Of a stretch of DNA of 64,000 nucleotides, positions 55,596 to 64,000 are shown piece by piece. The first letter of the stretch is position 1, and the number at the start of each line of letters is the position of its first letter. Origin of the DNA: Perilla frutescens (Eukaryota; Streptophyta; Magnoliopsida; Lamiales; Lamiaceae); assembly GCA_026008535.1 (NCBI GenBank), contig BRKX01000003.1:61095001-61159000 (forward strand). The letters are read 5' to 3'. Under the pieces are notes generated by a model. It was not told the origin of the DNA. It did no database searches and saw only the letters and a list, made by a program, of their open reading frames with translations. The position numbers and the translations under genes were made by a program.

Positions 55596-58500
55596 GTAGT
55601 ACAGTCCATTGAACTTGATTGTTGGTTGATGAAAATGGCGATGAATGATGAATAAAAAAAAGTGACAGTTTGTGACGATAGAGATCATTTAAGCCACACT
55701 AAATCACATTAAAACCATTAATGCTACCAAATATAATATAAATTAATTGTACAATTTTAACTTTCATTGCATATGAAATTGGAAAAATAGCATTATTATA
55801 CCTTTAACCAATGATTAATAATGTCCATTGATCTTAAAATATTAATGGTTAAGATTTGTTCAAAAATTACAAATAGAATATGTGCTCATAAATGAATCAA
55901 ACTCTATTAAATAATCTTATATATTAATGTTTGGTTCAGTCTTTTACATGATCCGTGTTTCTTGTAAAAAATATTAAAAAATGAGGGGAGGTAAAAATTC
56001 AAAATATGTGATATTTTATCATTTGATTTCACTAGCTCCGTTACGGAATTAGGTAAGTAATTAAATTATTTTGATCTAAGATATGAATAAAAATATATAA
56101 TTTATTTATATATACTTGATGTGTGGGTTAACTTTTTAGACAAAAACTTTTATATATACTTGATGTGTTGTGCTTTTGTTGCAACCAATATATTTTGCAG
56201 TCACGACAGATATTTTTACAGTAGATGATCTTTCGTTATTTGTACACAAATTTAAGCAATTCTTAAAGATGTGTTGGATCTCAATATTGTTTTGTTTGAT
56301 TTTCAATATTTGAAAAAAAATATTATAAAAGGCAAAAAGAAGGGAAAAAAAAAGGAAAAAAAAAGAAAAGAAATGCAAGTTTAGAAAATAAAAGAGAGAA
56401 AAAAGAAAGGATAGGATGCATAGGAATCAATCTTGGACCTTTAAAATTACGAGGTTAGTATGAAACCATTGCAACACAACCGAGTTTTAATTTTTTTGAC
56501 AAATACTTGTATGAGACTGTTTAACGGGTCTCTTGCATTAGACGTGTCAAATAGGGCCCAAACTCGTCAAAAAATCCATCCAAACCCGCAAAAATAGTCA
56601 AGCACGTGGCCTTCACGCGCCCACGTACGGCCATGCGCGTATCACTAAGTATAAAGTAAAGTATCACTATGTATGACGTAAAGTATCACTAATTATATGT
56701 CGAAATATCACTTAATATAAATTGAAGTATTATCAACTATGAAGTATTTTCACATACTAAGAAGAAAGTAAATGAATTATTTTATGCATAAATCATAATA
56801 TGAGATTTTAATTTAATTGATTCATTTATCTTCCTTTTTTTTGGATATGTTTGTTGATTCTTTAGACATCACGTATCACTATTTATGAAGTAAAGTATCA
56901 CTAGTTATACGTCGATCTATCACTTTATATGAATTGAAGTATCATCAACTATGAAATGTTTTTACATGCTAAGAAAAAAATGAATTATTTTCTACATAAA
57001 TCATAATGTGAACTTTTAATTTAGTTGATTCATTTTTTTTAGAATATGTTTGTTGATACTCTACACAATAAGTACCAGTCTGTATGAAATAAAGTATCAT
57101 TAGTAATGAAGCGAAGTATCATTACCTATGAAGCATCTGACAACCCCCATTTTTGTTTTATTTTATTTTTTTCTTTTTTTTTATTTTTTTTAAATCTTCA
57201 TTTTATATCGAGCCTAGTGGATAAGCCCACGCGTTAGCGTCAAATGAATGCGTTGAACGAGACGCCAAATACAAAAATTAAATTAATGTAATTCAGTTTT
57301 AGGATTCACTAATTTCCTTTTAGAGTATATATTTATTTAAAAAAAATTAAATTAATAAAAAAATAAATAAATATATGTTTATAAAAAAAATGAAAAAATT
57401 AAAAAGTGAAAAAAAAAAACTAAAAAAAACTGAGAAAATGGAATGGAAAGGGTAAGGGGGACCACTGAAAAAGAAAAAAAAAGAAAAAAGAGAGAGACCA
57501 CCTAATAGATCAAATAAACTATCAAATTCCATACCAATCATAGGCTTGAACTCAAAATCTAAACTAGAATTCATCAATAACAAAATCACAATAAATTCAC
57601 CTGTTACATGTCAAAACTACAAATTAACAAGCAAATATAATTAAACTCATATTACATTAGTAAAAATATGTTTTTTAACTCATGAAAAATATTTAGTAAT
57701 GAATATATGCAGACTTAATAACAAACATATCTGGAATTTCCCAACAATAATTTTTAATTAATGTAAAAAATGAATCAATCAAAAGTTATGAAATAACCTT
57801 CTCAGTTGATTAGATTGTGTAATTTCCAAATTTTCAATAGTTCATACGTCAATTCTAATTGTGAGTCCTTGCAAAACATTATTCTCACTCATCTCAAATC
57901 TTTTTTTTTAGCAAAATCTCAAAATTGATTTTCTGGGATTTGGAGGGAAGACAAAAAAAAAAAAAAAGACGAGGATCATTGTTCATGCTTGGAAAAGGAG
58001 GGAAATTAGTGAACCGGGCCATTTTCCTACTCTACTGGTTTTACATATTTTATATCAACAAATGGAAAACCAAAAAATAAGAAGGATAAAATTGAAGAAG
58101 TCGTGGTTCATATTAAGAAAGAGAGGGGAATTTGATTGACGCTTTTTTGGGACATTAATTAGTTGAGTCCCATTTCATTTCATTTATGCAAAACGTTGTC
58201 GTATTGTGGCACATCAAATTGTCCTGTAATATTGGCACATTAGAGGATTGCAGTCCTGTATGGATCGGCCCGCTAGACCTATGAAGTGAGATTTGTTATA
58301 TATCTACTGGGCTTACATTGAGTGAGACGGTGACACATTTATTTATGTTTATGATACATGGAAAAAATGGTAAATGTATATGGACCTTTCTCATACGATT
58401 TGTCAACTTATATTTCGATTTCATACTATTCGAAATCACATTTGAATATTAAAAATATTAAAAAATTGATTGAAATTATTTTTCCGGAACTTGAAAAATA

Positions 58501-58977
58501 TCATTGCGAGTTCTTTTATTGTATTTGTTGATGATATAGCTAATTTGAGACTAAATTTTATTAAATTTATGATTTGAGCCAATTATTTTGGTAGCTCTTA
58601 TTTTTTCAATAGCTTAGGTATTAAAATGTCATTTCAAATAGTATAAGTTAAGATAGAGAATTATTTCTATTTACCTTGCGAAAACGTGTGCATAATCCCA
58701 TTTCTAGATATTGATCTTATAACTAATTCTAGAATCAAATACGGATATATATGCAGAGACTAATTGTCCCTTGTACGATTTTGTCATTAATCGATAAATC
58801 TATCAATATATATTTAAGCTGAAATCTAGGTGGCATATTTCTTCGAGTTGAACAATGAAAATATTTAATGAATTGACTTTGAAAACTCTGATATTAACTA
58901 GATTTTTTACGACTTTTATGGAACAAAAGCTTAGCCTTTTTGGATTCTCAATATAATGCAATTAAATTGGATGTTTA
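55596..58977. other. AT-rich intergenic region
   Basis: No gene supported. Contains a duplicated block listed separately, long A/T and purine tracts (56340-56410, 57390-57500), and TGACAACCCCCATTTTTG at 57128, an LTR-like start without further support. Confidence 0.5.
56640..57065. repeat. About 210-bp direct duplication with AAGTATCACT motifs
   Basis: The order GTATCACTA(T/A)...GAAGTAAAGTATCACTA, ATATGAATTGAAGTAT(T/C)ATC, AACTATGAA, CATAAATCATAAT, GATTCATTT and ATATGTTTGTTGAT occurs at about 56660-56870 and again at 56871-57060. Confidence 0.8.
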
Positions 58978-59107
58978 GTCCCGATGGGAATGACCTAGTG
59001 GTGGAGTAAGTTTGCTTGGAGATCAAAGGTCATGAGTTCGAATCTCCTCAATACTATCAGATCGGGTGTGTAAGTAAAAATAAAAAATAAAAAAAATAAA
59101 AATATTA
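58978..59107 (+). mobile_element. tRNA-derived SINE
   Basis: Contains a pol III A box (TGACCTAGTGG, 58991-59001) and, about 40 bp on, a B box-like GAGTTCGAATC (59035-59045), then a body and an A-rich AAAAATAAAAAATAAAAAAA tail. Flanked by GATGTTTA on both sides (58970-58977; 59108-59115). Such promoters drive transcription by RNA polymerase III. No tRNA fold is retained. Confidence 0.75.
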
Positions 59108-59120
59108 GATGTTTAATACT

Positions 59121-59166
59121 CTTTTTTTTTACTCACACACCCGACCTGTGGTATTGAGGAGATTCG
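59121..59166 (-). mobile_element. 5'-truncated SINE of the same family, inverted
   Basis: The - strand matches the end of the SINE at 58978 (CGAATCTCCTCAATACCACA, then GTCGGGTGTGTGAGT) and ends in an A tail. A perfect 13-bp direct repeat GATGTTTAATACT flanks it (59108-59120; 59169-59181). Confidence 0.85.
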
Positions 59167-59181
59167 TGGATGTTTAATACT

Positions 59182-60332
59182 TTACTCGATTATTTTGACA
59201 TAAGTAATTTTTACACGAGAAGTTATTCCCGTGAATTTTACTTTATTTTTTATTCAAGTTAATCACAACATGATATTTTTTATTTTATTTTAATCAAATT
59301 TGGCTCGTTATTTATGAATATATAGAGTTATGAAGTAGTAACCCATTCGTTAATTTATCATGTCATGAGACAGGGATGGTATCTTCTATTCTAGATTTGG
59401 TGTTCCAACTTGTATTCCACGATCGAATTCACAAATTTAATAATAGATATTACAAAAATAAAAATTAATTATAACATAATCGGTCCAGTCACATCTATCA
59501 ACAAAAGATTGAAATTTTAAAAATTATATATCATATTTTTAAGATAATCAACCAAAATAATCATTTCTTTGAAAATTAAATACTTAAAAATAATTATAAA
59601 TCCTAATTGGGTGGGGTGAACCTTAAAAATCATCATAAAATTAAACTAAAATATGATAAATTAAAATTGGCCAAAAAAAATGAAAAAAAACTTCATAAAT
59701 TTAATCGTGGAACATGAGTTAAAACATTAAATCTGGAATAGAGAATCTCATTTGCATGAGACACAGGTGGATTGGGTTGACTTTAAACATCTGAAACCAT
59801 GTACGCTTTGACTTTTTTGCAAAGATATTTAAGGGTTAAATTGTTCATGTTATTTACTTAAAAAATATAATATTAATTATTTATGTAAATAATAATAAAA
59901 AATGTTACATATGTCATCGTATGGCATTAGTACTGCTACCTAAACGGTGGTAGCATCACTATAACCATGAGGTGTGAAAAACACACTAAGGAAAATACAC
60001 ATAATTTCAAATGAAAGTTCAAATTGGAAGAAAATTAATTAACTAATTAATATTGACATGTACATTTAAATTCACACGATTATTCCAGGAATATTACTTT
60101 GTTTGGAGTAGGGGGGAAGAAATTAAAAAAAAAATAGAAATTTCTAATGTCAGTTAACGGGCACAATAATTTTCAACGGGAGTACTAATAAACGAAAAAA
60201 TGTGAACATGAATAATTCAAAACAAATTAATATGCCTAAATTCTCAGAAAATTAACGGGATTTCAAACATGATATTTTCGTCATTCAAAATTTATCATCA
60301 GCGAGTTTTTATTTCCCCATGCATATTTCCCC
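59182..60332. other. Intergenic region upstream of oxidase gene 3
   Basis: AT-rich; no gene or clear repeat. Its last 300 bp should hold the gene 3 promoter. Confidence 0.5.
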
Positions 60333-60340
60333 TATAAATA
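60333..60340 (+). promoter_or_regulatory. TATA box of oxidase gene 3
   Basis: TATAAATA, 55 bp before the chosen ATG. It lies downstream of the first in-frame ATG (60319), which decides against that upstream start. Confidence 0.85.
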
Positions 60341-60387
60341 GAGCAAGTTCAGAACTCTCTAAGCACAAACTAAATCAATTCAAAATC

Positions 60388-62010
60388 ATGAACGCTCCAA
60401 GCATTGCAACTCTTACGTTCATTCTTCTTGTAATATTTTCGTGCTCATCATCAGCTTTTGCTGATGACCACGAAGATTTTCTTGAATGTCTCTCTGAAGA
60501 ATTTCACAACTACTCTTCGATTTCCAACAACGTTTACACTCCTACCAACTCATCTTTTTCTTCAATCCTTCGATTTTCCATCCAAAATCTGAGATTCACA
60601 TCAGATTCTACTCCAAAACCACACGTAATTTTCACTCCGCAACACGAATCCCAAATCTCACCTGTCATCTACTGCGCCAAAGAGAATGACATGGAGATTA
60701 GAACTCGAAGTGGCGGCCATGATTACGAGGGACTATCTTATGTCTCAGAAGTCCCATTTGTGATCGTTGATTTGATCAATCTCAGTGAAGTAACAGTTGA
60801 CGTCGAGGAGAAAACTGCGTGGATTGAATCCGGTGCAACCATTGGTTCTTTATATTACAGGATCGCAGAGAAAAGCCCCGTTCTAGGGTTTCCTGCCGGT
60901 GTTTGCCCCACTGTTGGTGTTGGCGGGCATTTCAGCGGAGGCGGCTACGGCACATTGCTGAGGAAATACGGCCTGGCTGCAGATAACGTTATCGATGCAA
61001 GAATAATCGACGTTAATGGCAGAATTCTTGACAGAAAATCAATGGGGGAAGATTTGTTCTGGGCTATTAGAGGCGGCGGAGGTGCCAGCTTTGGTGTAAT
61101 TCTTGCATGGAAGGTGCAATTGGTGGATGTTCCAGAAATAGTCACCGTTTTCACAGTTGACAAGACGTTGGAACAGAATGCGACTCAACTGATTCACAAA
61201 TGGCAGTACATTGCAAGCAGATTCGACAAAGATTTGTTCATCAGAATCCTTGCGAGAAAGGTGAATACGAGTGAAGGCGGCAGGAACACGACAATTCGTG
61301 CCTCGTTCAACTCAATTTTCCTCGGAGGGATCGATAGATTGCTGCCGTTGATGCAAGAGAGTTTCCCAGAGTTGGGGCTAGTGAGAGAAGACTGCATTGA
61401 AATGAGCTGGATTCAATCCATCTTATACTTCGCCGGTTTCCCGATTGAATCACGCCAAGTTCTGCTAAACAGGACTCAACCAAGTTTAAGATATTTCAAA
61501 GCGAAATCAGATTATGTGCAGAAACCTATTCCTGAATACGGGCTTGAAGGCATATGGAGACTGTTTTACGAGGAAGAAGCCGACGAGGCGGAGATCATCT
61601 TCAGCCCTTACGGTGGAAGAATGGATGAGATTTTGGAATCCGCCATTCCATTTCCTCACAGGGCTGGAAACTTGTATAAAATCCAACATTTGGTGTACTG
61701 GCAAGAAAACGAGAATCAGAATTCGGAGAGGTACATAAGTTGGATTAGGAGGCTTTACAGCTACATGGCTACTTATGTTTCGAGGTTTCCGAGGGCTGCC
61801 TACATCAACTACAGAGATCTCGATATCGGAGTCAATAATGTTCAAGGAAAGACTAGTTATGCAGAAGCAAGCGTTTGGGGGTTGAAGTATTTCAAGAGCA
61901 ATTTCGATCGCCTTGTTCAGGTAAAAACTGTAGTTGATCCGGATAATTTCTTCAGAAATGAACAGAGCATTCCACCTTTGCACTCGAGGTGGACTAAGGA
62001 AGGGGATTAA
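60388..62010 (+). CDS. Berberine bridge enzyme-like FAD oxidase 3
   Basis: 540 residues, intronless. The frame is open from an ATG at 60319, but the TATA box lies inside that extension and the Met at 60388 begins a proper signal peptide (TLTFILLVIFSCSSSAFA), so 60388 is chosen. It keeps the family features: Cys34/Cys96, flavin-linking His111 (RSGGHDYEG) and Cys173 (CPTVGVGGHFSGGGYG), Val176 at the oxygen-access position, YINYRDLDIG, and C-terminal VDPDNFFRNEQSIPPL. It is clearly more diverged from genes 1 and 2 than they are from each other, so it is the older branch of the local array. Predicted secreted or vacuolar glycoprotein making hydrogen peroxide; substrate unknown. Confidence 0.95.
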   Translation: MNAPSIATLTFILLVIFSCSSSAFADDHEDFLECLSEEFHNYSSISNNVYTPTNSSFSSILRFSIQNLRFTSDSTPKPHVIFTPQHESQISPVIYCAKENDMEIRTRSGGHDYEGLSYVSEVPFVIVDLINLSEVTVDVEEKTAWIESGATIGSLYYRIAEKSPVLGFPAGVCPTVGVGGHFSGGGYGTLLRKYGLAADNVIDARIIDVNGRILDRKSMGEDLFWAIRGGGGASFGVILAWKVQLVDVPEIVTVFTVDKTLEQNATQLIHKWQYIASRFDKDLFIRILARKVNTSEGGRNTTIRASFNSIFLGGIDRLLPLMQESFPELGLVREDCIEMSWIQSILYFAGFPIESRQVLLNRTQPSLRYFKAKSDYVQKPIPEYGLEGIWRLFYEEEADEAEIIFSPYGGRMDEILESAIPFPHRAGNLYKIQHLVYWQENENQNSERYISWIRRLYSYMATYVSRFPRAAYINYRDLDIGVNNVQGKTSYAEASVWGLKYFKSNFDRLVQVKTVVDPDNFFRNEQSIPPLHSRWTKEGD

Positions 62011-62213
62011 TTAACTCAGAGATATGCGCACAATACATAAATATACGTGTTTATATACATAACTATATTTATATGGATGTGTTTCTTTAATTTGATTATA
62101 TATATATATATAACGATGTATTTGGTTATGATCATAAGGTGTAGTACTATTGGTTTGATGTATTTCTGTAAGAGTTGATGATTTGTTTACTGTTGTTCCT
62201 GTATTATTGTGTT

Positions 62214-62219
62214 AATAAA
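62214..62219 (+). terminator. Poly(A) signal candidate of oxidase gene 3
   Basis: AATAAA about 200 bp after the stop codon, in T/G-rich surroundings. Confidence 0.45.
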
Positions 62220-62426
62220 TTCATTGATTCGTGAATGTGATCTTTTCGGTTGAACTAAAGGAAGTGATACATTTCTTTTTTAAATCATCATAATGCTTTC
62301 AAGTATATGAAAGTTGAATTGCGATACATTTTTTTATGATGAGGGTAAACCGCATCCGCATTTAAGAGTGTGCACTCAGTGAAATTTGTTCTTGGTCAAA
62401 GGATGAGTAGTTAACTAATTGCTGAG

Positions 62427-62700
62427 AAAATTTCGCTTTTGGTCCCACAGGACATGCCCGAGCCCAATTTTGGTCCCAATACTATTACTTTTGATCCCAT
62501 AGGACATGAAGTACCGTTTTAAGTCTCACCGTTACGGTTTCAATTAAAAAAACTATCGATTTTGCTCCCATTTTAGTATTAATTTTAGTTCCAAAAAAAA
62601 AATTCAAAAAATCTTTAATAGTGAATGGAGGCAATATTGAAATGATTTGGAGGGAAATTTAACATTGTTTTGGAGCCAAAATTCCCACCAACATAACTAC
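62427..62700. mobile_element. MULE-like terminus fragment
   Basis: GAGAAAATTTCGCTTTTGG then TCCCACAGGACATG matches the ends of the elements at 9487 and 16570, with inverted GGAGCCAAAATTCCC-like sequence to the right (about 62675-62690). No matching far end or 9-bp duplication was found. Confidence 0.5.
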
Positions 62701-62969
62701 CAAACCATTAAAACACAACTACCACCACCATCAAAAGAAAGTAAAAAATTCCAAACAAAAACATCCATCCATGTCTGATACATCATCAAATCAATATGAG
62801 TGAATTTAAAGCTCAATTTCAATGTGCCAAAACCAACAACTAAAATCAACAATCATAACCTAAAATCATTGTTCACAAACCAACAATTAAACTACAAGTT
62901 CAATTTTAATCACATCAAAACCAACAATAATCCAATGCACAAGCAACATCGTGATTCATTTATATACTT

Positions 62970-63152
62970 GCCCTCATTTTCCACCATGTACTTCCTCTGG
63001 TATGCAATTCCTTCACTTACCTCTTTAGAAAAATCAGAAGTAAAAACTAGTAGCCTATAGTTATTTTTCACCATGCTGTTGACAATGGGCCAATCAACAC
63101 CTTTCTTTGGCATTTTGGCAATGGGATACCAATGTTTGTCCAAACCAGCATT
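62970..63152 (-). pseudogene. Isolated exon of a PI-PLC X-domain protein gene
   Basis: The - strand reads NAGLDKHWYPIAKMPKKG, then VDWPIVNSMVKNNYRLLVFT and EGIAYQRKYMVENE. This is the pattern of plant PI-PLC X domain-containing proteins (At5g67130-type; usual phrases are MPK.G.DWPTV..MV and RL.VFTS...EGIAY.W.Y.VEN). It ends near a possible donor (GGCAA|GTATAT). No neighbouring exon is recognisable within the window, so it is a captured or relic fragment, not a working gene. In the full protein this region follows the PLC-like X domain. Confidence 0.7.
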
Positions 63153-63171
63153 TTGGTGTATGAACATGATT

Positions 63172-63530
63172 AGGGCTGTAAATAAGCCAAACTACTCGTG
63201 AGATACTCGGGTATCGGCTCGAAAAAAACTTGCTCGAGCATGCTAAACAAGCTCGTCATTTTCTCAAGCCGAGCTTGAGCTTGGCTCATCGAGCTCGTGA
63301 GGTTCTCGAGCTTTTTAATAAGTTGTCTCACGAACTGTCTCGCGAGCCGGCTCGCGAGTAGTTAAACGAGCCAAGCTCGAGCCTGGCTCGTGAGCTATCT
63401 CACGAGCTTAGCTCGTGAGTACTTAAACGAGCCAAGCTCAAGCCTGGCTGGTGAGCTGTCTTACAAACCTGACTCACGAGTACTTCAACGAGTCGAGCTC
63501 GAGACGGGCTTGCAAGCTATTCGATTTAGA
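63172..63530. repeat. hAT-like terminus with 61-bp tandem repeats
   Basis: Starts TTAGGGCTGTAAATAAGCC, similar to the TAGGGGTGTAAACGAGCC start of common plant hAT-type elements (a related piece lies at 18247-18290). Then a 61-bp unit (CGAGCCAAGCTCGAGCCTGG at 63367, 63428 and, diverged, 63489) is repeated about four times; it is rich in GAGCTC palindromes. Confidence 0.7.
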
Positions 63531-63684
63531 ACTCCAGACACATGCTATTTTTGTAATTTTTAAAATCAATGATCAAGAGTAACGATTATATACACAAACA
63601 TAAAAACTAATGAACTATATATATTTAATATAGTTATCTTATTTACAATTCTACATAGTATATTAGTATGATAAATAATAATGA

Positions 63685-64000
63685 ACTATTCGTGATCCGC
63701 AGATCGAGTCCTTAGAGCATGTCTTTCTTTGGTCTGAGTCTGCGAAATCGGTTTGGGCTTTTGTTGCGTCTTGGTTTCACATCACTGCACCACATGCACA
63801 TACAGTCACACAGGCACTTGGGTTTTGGAGGGGGTTATTCCCACGATCCTCTCCAAAGCACATCAGTTTTTTGATCCCCTGCCTTGCACTTTGGTTTATT
63901 TGGACGGAGAGGAACAACAGTAAGCATCGCGGTGTTTCTTTCCTCGTGTCCCACATCATTTGGCAGGTTCAGCGCCACCTCCAGCTTTTGGTTTCGGCCG
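63685..64000 (+). pseudogene. LINE (L1-type) C-terminal region, 5'-truncated, runs off window
   Basis: The frame reads DPQIESLEHVFLWSESAKSVW, the decayed form of the zinc-binding region after plant LINE reverse transcriptases (usually C...E...H.F..C..A..VW). It continues with ALWFIWTERNNSKHRG, the common Trp-Glu-Arg-Asn phrase before the RNase H part. It is open to the window edge, with a stop just upstream at 63682-63684. One or more zinc-ligand Cys residues are missing. Confidence 0.7.

Noticed and set aside
58990..59050. A tRNA gene, suggested by A and B boxes
   Set aside because: No acceptor stem or anticodon arm; the A tail and target duplications show a SINE.
60319..60387. N-terminal extension of oxidase 3 by 23 residues
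   Set aside because: The TATA box lies inside it and the signal peptide begins at the Met at 60388.
39293..62010. Multi-enzyme biosynthetic gene cluster
   Set aside because: Only one enzyme family is present; no methyltransferase, P450, terpene or polyketide enzyme is seen.

Overview
This is nuclear DNA of a flowering plant, most likely a eudicot. It is AT-rich and gene-poor. It carries plant-specific retroelement lineages (Athila-type Ty3/gypsy, Ty1/copia), MULE, CACTA, hAT-like and PIF/Harbinger-like DNA transposons, SINEs and a LINE. Host genes have a TATA box about 55-58 bp upstream of the ATG and AATAAA-type 3' ends. The exact species cannot be read from the sequence; an asterid is only a guess.

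Layout. 1-6700: a decayed transposon-gene block with a Ulp1-type (C48) cysteine protease on the + strand, then three related two-exon genes and a 5'-truncated FAR1/MULE-type transposase on the - strand. 6700-20393: a mosaic of small transposons. It holds a CACTA-like element (7128-8375), two MULE-like elements with 9-bp target duplications (9487-10597 and 16570-18691), a reverse copia LTR (11802-13733) joined to a forward copia RNase H fragment (13984-14808), and microsatellites. 20394-35836: one complete 15.4-kb Athila-lineage retrotransposon on the - strand, with both LTRs, PBS, PPT and a 5-bp target duplication GTGGA. It carries gag, pol and a third env-like/ORF1-like gene, all broken. Inside it sits an extra partial LTR plus PBS between two copies of a GC-rich segment.

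35837-62300: the only convincing host genes. These are three intronless berberine-bridge-enzyme-like FAD oxidases, all on the + strand (39293-40888, 49705-51303, 60388-62010), plus a truncated copy of the 3' end of the first (45665-46503). Between them lie a non-autonomous LTR element with a 313-bp tandem array (41997-45640), a three-level nested transposon (52241-54053), a CACTA transposase end (54737-55595) and a SINE pair (58978-59181). 62400-64000: a MULE-like terminus, an isolated exon of a PI-PLC X-domain gene, a 61-bp tandem repeat and the C-terminal end of a LINE running off the window.

The three oxidases look like a tandemly expanded secretory-pathway enzyme family. Copies 1 and 2 are recent duplicates sharing promoter-proximal sequence; copy 3 is more diverged. 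All keep the bicovalent FAD His and Cys and the Val associated with oxygen reactivity. No other biosynthetic gene is near, so the window supports a tandem array of one family rather than a multi-enzyme pathway cluster.
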